From the NCBI RefSeq assembly GCF_002259485.1, contig NZ_NPGA01000014.1, positions 248,001-312,000 on the forward strand: DNA of 64,000 nt, given 5' to 3'. The position numbers and the translations under genes were made by a program. Of this stretch, positions 1 through 8,592 are shown piece by piece; position 1 is the stretch's first letter; each line of letters starts with the position of its first letter. Source of the DNA: Rhodococcus sp. 14-1411-2a. GTDB taxonomy: Bacteria; Actinomycetota; Actinomycetes; Mycobacteriales; Mycobacteriaceae. Below the pieces are notes generated by a model, which worked only from the letters and a program-made list of their open reading frames with translations, was not told where the DNA came from and did not search any database.

Positions 1-2256
1 AATGCCTACGGGCCCACCGAGACGACCTGCAGTGTCACGATGACCGAGCCACTGAACCCGGGCGGCGCGGACGGAATCGGTCGAGCCATGGTGGGGGCGG
101 TGATTCACCTTCTCGATCGGGCGTTGCGGCCCGTTCCCTCGGGTGCAGTCGGCGAAATCTACATCGAAACGCGCGGCGTTGCGCGTGGATATCTCGGGCG
201 CACCGCAGAAACAGCAGCCCGCTTCGTCGCGAATCCGTTCGGCAGCAGCGGCCTTCGGATGTTCCGCAGTGGAGATCGGGCGCGTCTGCGCGGAGATGGG
301 ACATTGGAGTTCCTTGGACGTACCGACGACCAGATCAAGATCCGCGGCAATCGCGTCGAACTGGGCGAGATCGACGCGGCACTGCGGGCGCATCCGAAGG
401 TCGCTGCTGCATCGTCGTCGTTGCGCCGCAGCCGTACTGGTGACCTTCGTATCGACGGGTACATCGTCCCGAAGCGGCCGGGGGAACTCGTCGACACGAC
501 GCGAATCCGCAACGATCTCGTGGGGCGTCTGCCTGCCCATATGGTGCCGGCGACCATCTCGGTTGTCGACGAGATTCCGCTGACGATCAACCGGAAGATC
601 GATCGCGGAGCGCTGCCGGCACCCGATCTGTCCATGGTGTCGACCGGGGACCGAACTGCGCCGTCCGGTGCAACCGAGGAGATGGTGTCGTCAGCCTTCT
701 CGCGTGTACTCGACAGAGATGACATCGACTGCGCCACTTCGTTTTTCGACCTCGGTGGTGACTCACTGGCCGCGACCAGGGTCGTCGCATCGATCCGGGC
801 CGAGGCATCGGTGGACATCGGCGTACGAGACCTTGCGGTGGCTCCGTCCGTGCAGGCCTTCGCGGCACGGATCGATGCACGCCGTCGTGTTGGGCTACAA
901 CATAATTCGCGACCTGAACAAGGTATGTCGCAGGGCGTGACTACAATTTCGTTAGCTCCGCAGCAACGCCACATCGATCGCAGTGCAGCGCTGCCGCTGT
1001 CCAATCTGCCGTTCACGGTGTCGATAACAGGGGAGTTCGATCCAGCGGCAGCCTCGCAGGCGTTGACCGATCTGATCGAGCGACACAGCACGCTGCGGAC
1101 GCGCTACCCGGATATCGATGGGGCCGTAGTTCAGGTCGCCGAGCAGGATTCTGCCGCCGTGGCACCGAACCTCGACGTGGTCGACTTCGATGACGCCGAG
1201 GTACTGCAGACCATGGAGCACCCTTTCGACGTGCGGACCGAGTTCCCGATCCGTGCTCGGCTGTTCGCGTTAGCACCCGATCACCACGTGTTGGCGTGCG
1301 CCGTTCACCACATCGCAGCGGACGGGTGGTCGCTCGGGCTGCTGGCCTCGGATTTCGTACTGGCTTATCAGGCCAGGATGGCCGGCAGTGCACCGTCGTG
1401 GCCCGAATTGCCCTTGCAGTACGCCGATTACAGCGTCTGGGCCGCCGATCGGGATGTATCGGCCGACATCGAGTTCTGGCGCGCGGAACTCGCGGGTGTC
1501 CCCAGCGGCACAGAGCTACCGTTGGACCGACCACGTACACAGGAGTGGGACTTCTCCGGTGCGCGCACATCGCTTCGCTTCGATGCACCCGCCACGGAGA
1601 AAATCACCGAACTTGCCCAGCGTTGTGGGACAGGACGATTCAGCGTGCTGCGCGCAGCACTGCTGATTCTGCTCGCGGAGGTGACGGACTCCACCGATAT
1701 CGTCGTCGGAACCCCGGTTGCCGGGCGCGACGATCCGAGGCTCGAGCAGCTGGTCGGTACCTTCACCAACACCGTCGCGATTCGGACGGACATCGCGTCC
1801 GCTACGACCGTCGAAGACGTGGTGCAGGCGGCCCGTGGGAGCGAGCTGCGCGCATTCGACCATGCATCGGTGCCGTTCGAGGATGTCGTCGCCGATCTCG
1901 CTCCTGACACGGCGGCCGGGCAGCACCCGATTTTCCAGGTCGCGCTGTCTCTGGACGTCTTCACCGCCGCAACCCTCGACCTGGGGGACACACGAGTCGA
2001 GATCACACCCCGACCGATCGACATCGCCAAATGCGACCTGCATCTGCACGTCACCGAACGGCGGGACGACCAAGGGAAGGCTATCGGTATCGACATCGAT
2101 ATCGTCTATCCCACAGCACTGTTCGACGCGAACACCGCTCTCGCGCTGGGACGGAGTCTCGAGCAGATCGTGTATGCGATGGTCGCCGATCCCGACGTGG
2201 CGTGGCGAACCCTGACGGAACTCTATCCATCCCTGCAACTACTACACAACGTGTAG
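1..2256 (+). CDS. Non-ribosomal peptide synthetase, C-terminal part (A-T-C), 5' end outside window
   Basis: This is the last 751 residues of a modular peptide synthetase; the frame is open from base 1. The adenylation domain enters at its A5 motif (NAYGPTET, residues 1-8). It continues through A8 (GRTDDQIKIRGNRVELGEID, about 106-125) to A10 (NRKIDRG, about 197). The carrier domain follows, with the phosphopantetheine serine in LGGDSL (Ser255). A full condensation domain ends the protein: RHSTLRTRY (C2), HHIAADG (His436/His437, Asp441), YADYSVW (C4) and ASVPFE (C6). C1 is degraded (SLAPQQRH). No thioesterase, reductase or further adenylation domain follows before the stop, so release must come from this terminal C domain or another protein. 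The product is unknown; a siderophore is only a guess from family habits in Rhodococcus. Confidence 0.93.
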   Translation, partial: NAYGPTETTCSVTMTEPLNPGGADGIGRAMVGAVIHLLDRALRPVPSGAVGEIYIETRGVARGYLGRTAETAARFVANPFGSSGLRMFRSGDRARLRGDGTLEFLGRTDDQIKIRGNRVELGEIDAALRAHPKVAAASSSLRRSRTGDLRIDGYIVPKRPGELVDTTRIRNDLVGRLPAHMVPATISVVDEIPLTINRKIDRGALPAPDLSMVSTGDRTAPSGATEEMVSSAFSRVLDRDDIDCATSFFDLGGDSLAATRVVASIRAEASVDIGVRDLAVAPSVQAFAARIDARRRVGLQHNSRPEQGMSQGVTTISLAPQQRHIDRSAALPLSNLPFTVSITGEFDPAAASQALTDLIERHSTLRTRYPDIDGAVVQVAEQDSAAVAPNLDVVDFDDAEVLQTMEHPFDVRTEFPIRARLFALAPDHHVLACAVHHIAADGWSLGLLASDFVLAYQARMAGSAPSWPELPLQYADYSVWAADRDVSADIEFWRAELAGVPSGTELPLDRPRTQEWDFSGARTSLRFDAPATEKITELAQRCGTGRFSVLRAALLILLAEVTDSTDIVVGTPVAGRDDPRLEQLVGTFTNTVAIRTDIASATTVEDVVQAARGSELRAFDHASVPFEDVVADLAPDTAAGQHPIFQVALSLDVFTAATLDLGDTRVEITPRPIDIAKCDLHLHVTERRDDQGKAIGIDIDIVYPTALFDANTALALGRSLEQIVYAMVADPDVAWRTLTELYPSLQLLHNV

Positions 2257-2307
2257 CATGTGCTGTGCGTGAGGTGCACGCGACTTTCCAAGCCAGCGGG
2301 AGAACGC

Positions 2308-2784
2308 ATGTCCACCTTCAACGGCCTACCGGCCCACATTCTGCTCGTTCACTTCATTGTGGTGCTGGCACCGCTGACCGCCCTGCTCGCCATCGCGGCC
2401 GGCATCTGGTCCGGTGTGCGCAGCCGTCTCGTGTGGCTCATCGCAGCCCTGGCGGTGTTCACGTTGGTGTTGACGCCGCTGACGACCGAGGCAGGCGAGT
2501 GGCTCGAGAAGCGCGTCCCCGAGACTGCTGCGGTCGAACAGCACGCCGAAATCGGCGACTGGATGATCTTCTTCTCCGTCGGTCTTGTCGTCGTCGCCGC
2601 GGCGCTCGTGTTCCTGCATCTGCGTGAGCGTCGCGGCAACGCGCCCGTGCGGTGGCAGTCGATCGCGGTGGTGGTGTTGGCAGTGGTGGTCGGAGCGACC
2701 ACAATCGTCCAGGTGTACAGAATCGGTGAGTCCGGCGCTCGCGCCGCATGGGATGACGTATCGGTAACGGCCGTCGATGAGTGA
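2308..2784 (+). CDS. DUF2231-like four-helix membrane protein
   Basis: A 158-residue integral membrane protein. It opens with FNGLPAHILLVHFIVVLAPL, the short His-containing helix typical of DUF2231 proteins, and has about four hydrophobic segments. A soluble stretch (ERRGNAPVRW) lies before the last helix. The ATG at 2308 is chosen over an upstream in-frame ATG because a GGGAG ribosome site precedes it and the upstream extension is hydrophilic and cysteine-rich. Its end overlaps the next gene by 8 bases, so the two are probably co-transcribed. The function of the family is not established; some members carry heme-related or redox annotations. Confidence 0.8.
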   Translation: MSTFNGLPAHILLVHFIVVLAPLTALLAIAAGIWSGVRSRLVWLIAALAVFTLVLTPLTTEAGEWLEKRVPETAAVEQHAEIGDWMIFFSVGLVVVAAALVFLHLRERRGNAPVRWQSIAVVVLAVVVGATTIVQVYRIGESGARAAWDDVSVTAVDE

Positions 2785-3496
2785 GCCCGAGCCGAGCCTG
2801 CACGATCACGAACCGCACGCAGATATGTCCGGTCGGCTGAACTGGCTGCGGGCAGGCGTGTTGGGCGCGAACGACGGCATCGTCTCCACTGCCGGCCTGG
2901 TGGTCGGTGTAGCAGCGGCCACCACCGACAGGGGGTCGCTGCTCACTGCAGGTGTTGCCGGGCTCGTTGCGGGGGCTGTGTCGATGGCGCTCGGCGAGTA
3001 CGTTTCGGTGAGCACGCAGCGCGACGCCGAGCGATCCCTGTTGATCAAGGAACGCAAAGAGCTGGACGAGCAGCCCGAGGAAGAATTGGCTGAGCTCGCG
3101 GCACTGTACGAGGCCAAGGGGCTCTCGGCAGAGACTGCCCAGACCGTTGCGCGCGAACTCACCGAACACGATCCGTTTGCCGCGCACGTGGACGTCGAGT
3201 TGGGAATCGACCCGGACGCGTTGACCAATCCATGGCAAGCGGCCGCATCGTCGGCGGTGTCGTTCATCAGCGGTGCGCTTTTGCCGTTGCTCTCGATCCT
3301 GCTTCTGCCTGCTTCGCAACGTATTCCGGTCACCTTTGTCGTCGTGTTGCTGGCTCTGGCGTTGACCGGAACCATCAGTGCGCGCCTCGGCGGTGCGCCG
3401 AGTCGGCCGGCGGTGACTCGTATCGTGATCGGTGGCGCAATCGCGATGGCCGTCACCTATGCGATCGGCCAACTGGCGGGCGTCGCCGGTATCTGA
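2777..3496 (+). CDS. VIT1/CCC1 family iron/manganese transporter
   Basis: A 239-residue membrane protein of the vacuolar iron transporter family, expected to move Fe2+ or Mn2+ out of the cytoplasm. The signature first helix (LGANDGIVSTAGLVVGVAAA) and the glycine-rich second helix with MALGEYVSVSTQRD are present. A glutamate-rich cytoplasmic loop (ERKELDEQPEEELAELAALY), the metal-binding region in this family, lies between helices 2 and 3. Three more helices finish the protein, and the length is normal for bacterial members. It overlaps the DUF2231 gene by 8 bases, suggesting one transcript. Metal specificity cannot be read from the sequence. Confidence 0.88.
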   Translation: MSEPEPSLHDHEPHADMSGRLNWLRAGVLGANDGIVSTAGLVVGVAAATTDRGSLLTAGVAGLVAGAVSMALGEYVSVSTQRDAERSLLIKERKELDEQPEEELAELAALYEAKGLSAETAQTVARELTEHDPFAAHVDVELGIDPDALTNPWQAAASSAVSFISGALLPLLSILLLPASQRIPVTFVVVLLALALTGTISARLGGAPSRPAVTRIVIGGAIAMAVTYAIGQLAGVAGI

Positions 3497-3498
3497 GA

Positions 3499-4380
3499 TC
3501 AGCGAAAGATCGAGGTGGCGACTTCTCCGGTTTCGGGGGCCACCACATCTTGAACGACATCGAACAGGGCCGTGGAAATGACGGTGAAGGCGAGGATCAG
3601 CACCAAACCGGCCGCGAGAATCCCGCGATCACGACGGTGCCGTGGTGGTTCGCTGAGGGCCTGCACGCGGCGAACGACGTCGCCGCCGGTACTGGCGAGC
3701 GTGCGGGTTCCATGGTCGAGTTGTTTCCGCAGCAGGGCGGTTCTGGCGATGGCAGACAACGTGTCTCGACGCCCGAGAGACGCTGCGCTCTCGTCGGCCT
3801 GACGCTCGGCGGCGTGCCGGACCTTCGACGGCACCGGCCCGAGAATCGGATTCAGTCGAGCTGCAATCTCACACATCTGGATCCACACGCTGTGGCGATG
3901 CCGTAGGTGCGCACGCTCGTGTTCGACCACGGCGCGTAATTCGTTGTCCGACAGAGCCTCCGCGAGGCCGGTGGTGATCACGACGGCACCGCCGCCGGAG
4001 GGGACGGCGAAGGCGTCGGGAACGTCGGAGTCGACCACGACGATGCCGCCCGTCGCCCGCGCTTCGTCGCCGAATTCCGATGCGATCGACGCACCGACGG
4101 CGACGCGTCGAACATGGCGGGCGACCTCGACCACGCGCCAGAACATCCACGCGCAGATGATGATTCCCACCGACAGCCAGGCAATCTCACCTGACGCCAG
4201 CAGTACCGCAGCGAGTGCGGCCATGGACGCTGCCACGGAGAATGCGGTCACCATGGACAGGATGGGCAACAGGACGACGGCGGTCGACGGATTGAGTCGA
4301 CGGTCGAGCTGATCGGCTCCGAATCCCAGCAGCAGCGACAGCACCCACGGCAGCACGGCGACGACCAGGAGCAGGGTCAT
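3499..4380 (-). CDS. M56 family (BlaR1-like) membrane metallopeptidase
   Basis: A 293-residue membrane protein with an HExxH zinc-protease motif (VVEHERAHLRHRH) in the middle. Hydrophobic segments lie before it, and one (GILAAGLVLILAFTVIST) lies near the C terminus. It belongs to the M56 group that includes BlaR1/MecR1. It lacks a C-terminal penicillin-sensor domain, as usual for the short actinobacterial forms. Its start overlaps the BlaI-type repressor gene by 4 bases, the standard repressor-protease pair in which the protease relieves repression on a signal. The signal and target genes are not evident here; no beta-lactamase is nearby. The stop lies 2 bases from the convergent transporter stop. 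Confidence 0.88.
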   Translation of the reverse strand: MTLLLVVAVLPWVLSLLLGFGADQLDRRLNPSTAVVLLPILSMVTAFSVAASMAALAAVLLASGEIAWLSVGIIICAWMFWRVVEVARHVRRVAVGASIASEFGDEARATGGIVVVDSDVPDAFAVPSGGGAVVITTGLAEALSDNELRAVVEHERAHLRHRHSVWIQMCEIAARLNPILGPVPSKVRHAAERQADESAASLGRRDTLSAIARTALLRKQLDHGTRTLASTGGDVVRRVQALSEPPRHRRDRGILAAGLVLILAFTVISTALFDVVQDVVAPETGEVATSIFR

Positions 4381-4754
4381 GGGTGTTGCTCGGCTGCGTC
4401 CGACTTGGCGAGCAGTTCGCGCAGCGTCGCCTCGTCCTCGGGGTCGAGTGCGGCCACGAAGCTGGCCAGTACGTCTGCGCGTTCGGCTCTGGCACCGAGT
4501 TCGGTGCGCATCCGCATCGCAGCCCGAAGAGCCGGGATCTCGTCGACCGGGGCGTTGAGGGTGTAAACGAAAGACCGCCCGCGCCGCTCGCGATCGACCA
4601 GGCCTTTGCCGTGCAGGCGCACCAGAGCGGTCATGACCGTGGTGTGGGCGAGATCCGAGCCAAGATGCTCGCGGGCCTGGGCCACCGAGAGTTCCGTGTG
4701 CTCGCCGAGCAACTCGAGGATCGACTCCTCCAACTGTCCGGACGCTCTACGCAC
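4377..4754 (-). CDS. BlaI/MecI/CopY family repressor
   Basis: A 125-residue winged-helix repressor. The N-terminal DNA-binding domain has GQLEESILELLGEHTELSVAQ, then a recognition region with HTTVMTALVRLHGKGLVDRE and the wing RRGRSFVYT. The short helical C-terminal dimerisation part contains the region usually cut when the partner protease is activated. It is translationally coupled to the M56 protease (ATGA overlap). An inverted repeat 18 bases upstream of the start (4772-4786) is a candidate autoregulatory operator. Confidence 0.9.
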   Translation of the reverse strand: MRRASGQLEESILELLGEHTELSVAQAREHLGSDLAHTTVMTALVRLHGKGLVDRERRGRSFVYTLNAPVDEIPALRAAMRMRTELGARAERADVLASFVAALDPEDEATLRELLAKSDAAEQHP

Positions 4755-4771
4755 TGCGATTCCTCACTCGA

Positions 4772-4786
4772 CTCGATTACTTCGAG
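4772..4786. promoter_or_regulatory. Inverted repeat, candidate BlaI-type operator
   Basis: CTCGA-TTACT-TCGAG is a perfect 5-bp inverted repeat with a 5-bp spacer. It lies just upstream of the repressor start (4754) and within the 140-bp region shared with the divergent kynA. Dyads in such positions are typical BlaI sites, but this one does not match a consensus I can name, so the assignment is by position and symmetry. Confidence 0.35.
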
Positions 4787-4894
4787 GATAGGCGACGGGT
4801 GGCATTTGCGAAACCGCGATATGTCGTCGATCTGGCGGGCGGCACGAATCTGTAATACGCTGGCCTCACCAGCCCATCACCTCGAGGACCAGCC

Positions 4895-5749
4895 ATGAGC
4901 GTCGAAGGCAATACCCGCGCGCTAGAGAAGACCGTCGTCACCGACTTCAGCGACCGTATGAGTTACGGCGCTTACTTGGACCTCGACACGTTGCTCAGCG
5001 CCCAGAAGCCGGTGAGCACCCCCGAGCATCACGACGAACTGCTGTTCATCATTCAGCACCAGACCACCGAACTGTGGCTCAAGCTGGTGCTGCACGAGAC
5101 CCTGGCCGCGCGAGCGTCTCTCGATGCCGACGACATCGGTACCGCGCTGAAATGTGTTGCCCGGGTCAAGCACATTCAGAAGACGCTGACCGAGCAGTGG
5201 TCCGTCCTGGCCACGCTCACCCCGACGGAGTACTCGCAGTTCCGCGACTTCCTCGGCAACTCCTCGGGCTTCCAGTCGTATCAGTACCGGGCCGTGGAGT
5301 TCGTCCTCGGCAACAAGAACGCGGGCATGCTGAAGGTCTTCGAGTCCGATCCGGCTGCTCACGAACAGCTTTCGACTCTGCTGCACCAACCGAGCCTGTA
5401 CGACGCCTTCTGGCAATCGCTGGCGCGGCAGGGGTACGACGTACCGGCATCTGCCCTCGACCGTGACGTCACTACGGCATACACGTTCAACGAGGACTTG
5501 ATGCCGCTGATCAAGTTCGTCTACGAGAACCACACCGAACATTGGGCGGTGTACGAGGCATTCGAGGAGCTCGTTGACTTGGAGGAGAACTTTCAGCTCT
5601 GGCGCTTCCGGCACATGCGCACAGTGCTGCGAACCATCGGAATGAAGACCGGAACCGGAGGCTCGAGTGGTGTCGGATTTCTGCAGAAGGCACTCGAACT
5701 CACCTTCTTTCCCGAATTGCTCGCTGTGAGAACGGAAATCGGACGATGA
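4895..5749 (+). CDS. kynA: Tryptophan 2,3-dioxygenase
   Basis: A 284-residue heme enzyme that opens the indole ring of L-tryptophan to N-formylkynurenine, the first step of the kynurenine pathway. Diagnostic stretches are HHDELLFIIQHQTTELWLKL near residue 50 and RFRHMRTVLRTIGMK near residue 240. His240 in the second is the expected proximal heme ligand, and a GTGGSSG substrate-loop motif follows. Length matches bacterial TDOs. The ATG at 4895 has a GAGGA ribosome site. Its stop overlaps kynureninase by 4 bases, so kynA-kynU form a coupled operon, probably with the PaaX-type regulator. Confidence 0.96.
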   Translation: MSVEGNTRALEKTVVTDFSDRMSYGAYLDLDTLLSAQKPVSTPEHHDELLFIIQHQTTELWLKLVLHETLAARASLDADDIGTALKCVARVKHIQKTLTEQWSVLATLTPTEYSQFRDFLGNSSGFQSYQYRAVEFVLGNKNAGMLKVFESDPAAHEQLSTLLHQPSLYDAFWQSLARQGYDVPASALDRDVTTAYTFNEDLMPLIKFVYENHTEHWAVYEAFEELVDLEENFQLWRFRHMRTVLRTIGMKTGTGGSSGVGFLQKALELTFFPELLAVRTEIGR

Positions 5750-6957
5750 CGGAACGCGCACTCGAACTCGACAACAAGGATCCACTCCGCAGCTACCGAG
5801 ACAAATTCCTCGGCAGTGACGATCCGTCGATCAGCGCATATCTCGACGGCAACTCGCTGGGCCGGCCCACCAAGGCAAGCGTCGAACGGATCAACACCTT
5901 CATGACGCAGGCCTGGGGTGGACGTTTGATCCGTGGTTGGGACGAGCAGTGGTTCGATCTCCCCGTCACCATCGGCGACGCCCTGGCCGACGCCACCCTC
6001 GGGGCAGCGTCCGGTCAGACCACCATCGGCGATTCGACGACGGTATTGCTGTACAAACTGGCGCGGGCGGCGATCGCCATGCGGCCGGGCCGCACCGAGA
6101 TCGTCATCGACCGGGACAACTTTCCGACCGATCGCTATCTGCTCGAAGGCATTGCAGCAGAGCTGAATATGACCCTGCAGTGGATCGAGACTGACCGCCG
6201 CGGTGGTATCGAACCGGAACAACTTGCAGAGGTGGTGGGGGCGAACACCGCTTTGGTGGTGATCACTCACGTCGCCTACCGGTCCGGCTTCCTCGTCGAC
6301 GTGGCAGAGGCGACGCGCATCACGCATGCTGCCGGAGCTTTGATGCTGCTGGATGTGTGCCACTCCGTCGGATCGGTACCGCTCGAACTCGATTCCTGGG
6401 GAGTGGATCTGGCCGTCGGGTGCACGTACAAGTACCTCAACGGAGGACCCGGATCGCCGGCTTTCGCGTACGTGCGCAGTGATCTTCAAGGCGATTTCGT
6501 CCAGCCGATCTGGGGCTGGATGGGTCGCGCCGATCCGTTCGAGATGGCGCAGGGTTACGTTCCGGCACAGGGTATTCGACGCGTCATCAGTGGCACCCCG
6601 TCGGTGTTCGGGATGATCGCGATGCAGGACACCATCGAGATGATCGCCGAGGTGGGGATGGACGCGATACGCGCGAAGTCCGTCGCACTCACCGAATACG
6701 CCCTCGAACTCGTCCGCGAGATGCTGGTTCCGCTCGGCGTGGAGATCGCCTCACCCGAGGACTCGAATCGACGCGGCGGTCACGTCACCATCGACCATCC
6801 CGAGTTCAAGGCGATCACCGCTCGCCTGTGGGAGCAGGGCGTCATCCCGGATTACCGCGCGCCGCAGGGTATTCGCCTGGGATTGAGCCCTCTCAGTACT
6901 TCCTACCGAGAGGTGTATCTGGGAATCGTGGCGATCCGTGACGAACTCCGCGCCTAG
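5746..6957 (+). CDS. kynU: Kynureninase
   Basis: A 403-residue PLP enzyme cleaving kynurenine to anthranilate and alanine. The fold-type I signature is clear. LDVCHSVGSVPLELDSWGVD carries the PLP-binding aspartate, and CTYKYLNGGPGSPAF carries the Schiff-base lysine (Lys229). The tail DYRAPQGIRLGLSPLSTSY is typical of the family. It starts inside the last codons of kynA (ATGA overlap) and itself overlaps the following regulator by 20 bases. No arylformamidase (kynB) gene, needed between these two steps, is present in the window. Confidence 0.96.
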   Translation: MTERALELDNKDPLRSYRDKFLGSDDPSISAYLDGNSLGRPTKASVERINTFMTQAWGGRLIRGWDEQWFDLPVTIGDALADATLGAASGQTTIGDSTTVLLYKLARAAIAMRPGRTEIVIDRDNFPTDRYLLEGIAAELNMTLQWIETDRRGGIEPEQLAEVVGANTALVVITHVAYRSGFLVDVAEATRITHAAGALMLLDVCHSVGSVPLELDSWGVDLAVGCTYKYLNGGPGSPAFAYVRSDLQGDFVQPIWGWMGRADPFEMAQGYVPAQGIRRVISGTPSVFGMIAMQDTIEMIAEVGMDAIRAKSVALTEYALELVREMLVPLGVEIASPEDSNRRGGHVTIDHPEFKAITARLWEQGVIPDYRAPQGIRLGLSPLSTSYREVYLGIVAIRDELRA

Positions 6958-7774
6958 CACTGCCGGGGCGATCCTCGACGACTTCGACTCTCGTCCGGGA
7001 AGCGCCACCTCGTTGGTGCGTACCGTGCTCGGGGCCTACGTTCGCCCCCTCGGAGGTTGGTTCGCCATCGCCGATTTCGTCGTCTGGATGGACGCGCTCG
7101 GGGTGCCACCGGAGAGCACGCGCATCGCTGTGACCAGGTTGAAGAAGAAGGGCGTCGTCGAATCGAGCAATCGTGAGGGCCGCACCGGCTATCGCATCAC
7201 CGAACAGGCCGACGCCATGTTCGCGCGCGGCGATGGTCGGATCTTCGGGTTCCGGCGAATGGCCGACGGTGATCCGTTTCGGCTCATCTCGTTCACCATC
7301 CCCGAGACCCAACGCGCCGCGCGCCACCAGCTCAGGCGTCGACTCACCGGAATAGGATGCGGCACAGTCTCACCCGGTTTGTGGATCGCACCCGAGTACC
7401 TCGCGGACGAGGCCGGTGCCATCGTCGACGCGTTGGATCTCTCGCCCTACGTGACGACGTTCGTCGCCTCCGAGATCGCATCGCCCACCACGCTGCGTGA
7501 GAGCGCCGCGCAATGGTGGGATCTGACCGGCATCGCCGATCGGCATCGGGCATTTCTTGCCGCTTACGAGACCGTCGCCCCGGCTCGGAATCCGCGCGAC
7601 GCGTTCGTCACGTTCGCGACGCTGCTCGACGAGTGGCGCGTCATTCCCTACGTCGACCCGGGCCTCCCGCCGTCCATGACGCCGGAGGACTGGCCGGGAA
7701 CCCGGGCCGTCGCGACCTTCGAGGCAGCGCGAGGGCGCTACCTCGAGGTCAGTCGAGAATGGGTTGCGAGCTAA
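6938..7774 (+). CDS. PaaX family transcriptional regulator
   Basis: A 278-residue regulator beginning at a GTG inside kynU. The N-terminal winged helix (GGWFAIADFVVWMDALGV, then ESTRIAVTRLKKKGVVESS) is followed by the PaaX middle domain (LISFTIPETQRAARHQLRRR, PGLWIAPEYL). The C-terminal domain has DEWRVIPYVDPGLPPSMTPE and DWPGTRAVATFEA. PaaX proteins are repressors whose known ligand is phenylacetyl-CoA. The 20-base overlap with kynU suggests this one controls the kynurenine operon, perhaps responding to kynurenine, anthranilate or a CoA ester; that is inference. It converges with the next gene and overlaps it by 4 bases. Confidence 0.9.
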   Translation: MTNSAPSTAGAILDDFDSRPGSATSLVRTVLGAYVRPLGGWFAIADFVVWMDALGVPPESTRIAVTRLKKKGVVESSNREGRTGYRITEQADAMFARGDGRIFGFRRMADGDPFRLISFTIPETQRAARHQLRRRLTGIGCGTVSPGLWIAPEYLADEAGAIVDALDLSPYVTTFVASEIASPTTLRESAAQWWDLTGIADRHRAFLAAYETVAPARNPRDAFVTFATLLDEWRVIPYVDPGLPPSMTPEDWPGTRAVATFEAARGRYLEVSREWVAS

Positions 7775-8514
7775 CTGCTCTGGTACGACGGTTCGCGCTT
7801 CTTGATGTACGAGATGACGCGGTACGTGATGGGGAGGACGAGGACCTCGACGAGTGTCTTCCACAGGAATCCGACGACGACGTAGTTGATGAAGTCGGTC
7901 CACGTGCTGATGCCGATGACTCCGGCGGCGATGGCGCAGAAGATCAGCGTGTCGAAGAATTCGCCGACGACGGTCGAGCCGATCAGGCGCGCCCACAGGT
8001 GCTTTTCCTTGGTGCGTTCCTTGATCTTGACCAGGACGTAGGAGTTGAGCAGCTGGCCGACGGCAAAGCCGGCGAGACCGGCGAGGACGAGTCGGGGGAC
8101 GACACCGACGACGGTTTCGAGTGCCTCTTGGTTCTCGTAGAACGAGGCGGCGGGGAGTTCGATGGCGATCCAGAAGCACACCGAGGTGAGGATCAGGGAG
8201 CCGAAGCCGAGGTAGATCGCGCGGCGTGCGGCTTTGAAGCCGTAGACCTCGCTGAGGACGTCGCCGAGGATGTAGGCGAGGGGGAACAGGAAGAATGCGC
8301 CGTCGGTGTTGATCGGCAGGATCTGCAGTGGTCCGAGCATGACGTCGGACGAGGCGAAGAAGGCGACACCTTTGCTGGCGGCCACGTTCGAGATCAGCAG
8401 CGTCGCGACGAAGAGCGCGACGATGGTGGGGTAGTAGCCCCGGCTGATGTGAGCGAACGTGGCCTGCCCAGACTCGGTGCCGCCGTTGGCGGCGGTGTGT
8501 TCGGTAGTAGTCAC
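7771..8514 (-). CDS. Queuosine precursor transporter (YhhQ/DUF165 family)
   Basis: A 247-residue inner-membrane protein with about six helices. The family signature is plain: LFVATLLISNVAASKG, then FLFPLAYILGDVLSEVYGFK, AGFAVGQLLNSYVLVKIKER and GSTVVGEFFDTLIFCAIA. YhhQ imports queuine precursors (preQ0/preQ1) for tRNA modification in E. coli. No queuosine gene is adjacent here, so the substrate is inferred from family only. A TTG four codons upstream is in frame, but the GTG at 8514 (VTTTEHT) is preferred because a GGA ribosome site precedes it. A DUF165 label of unknown transport would also fit. Confidence 0.85.
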   Translation of the reverse strand: MTTTEHTAANGGTESGQATFAHISRGYYPTIVALFVATLLISNVAASKGVAFFASSDVMLGPLQILPINTDGAFFLFPLAYILGDVLSEVYGFKAARRAIYLGFGSLILTSVCFWIAIELPAASFYENQEALETVVGVVPRLVLAGLAGFAVGQLLNSYVLVKIKERTKEKHLWARLIGSTVVGEFFDTLIFCAIAAGVIGISTWTDFINYVVVGFLWKTLVEVLVLPITYRVISYIKKREPSYQSS

Positions 8515-8539
8515 TGCTCGATCCAAGCACCGAGACGAC

Positions 8540-8577
8540 GATGGGCGCGAATCCCGGGTGAGGGATGCGCGCCCATC
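8540..8577 (-). terminator. Strong hairpin downstream of the proline-rich membrane gene
   Basis: A 16-bp stem with one mismatch (arms GATGGGCGCGAATCCC and GGGATGCGCGCCCATC) and a 6-base loop, with no T-tract. It lies between the end of the gene at 8593 and the start of the transporter gene, both on the minus strand. Position and strength fit an actinobacterial T-less terminator or a transcript-stabilising hairpin. Confidence 0.6.
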
Positions 8578-8592
8578 GAGGCGGATCTCAGG

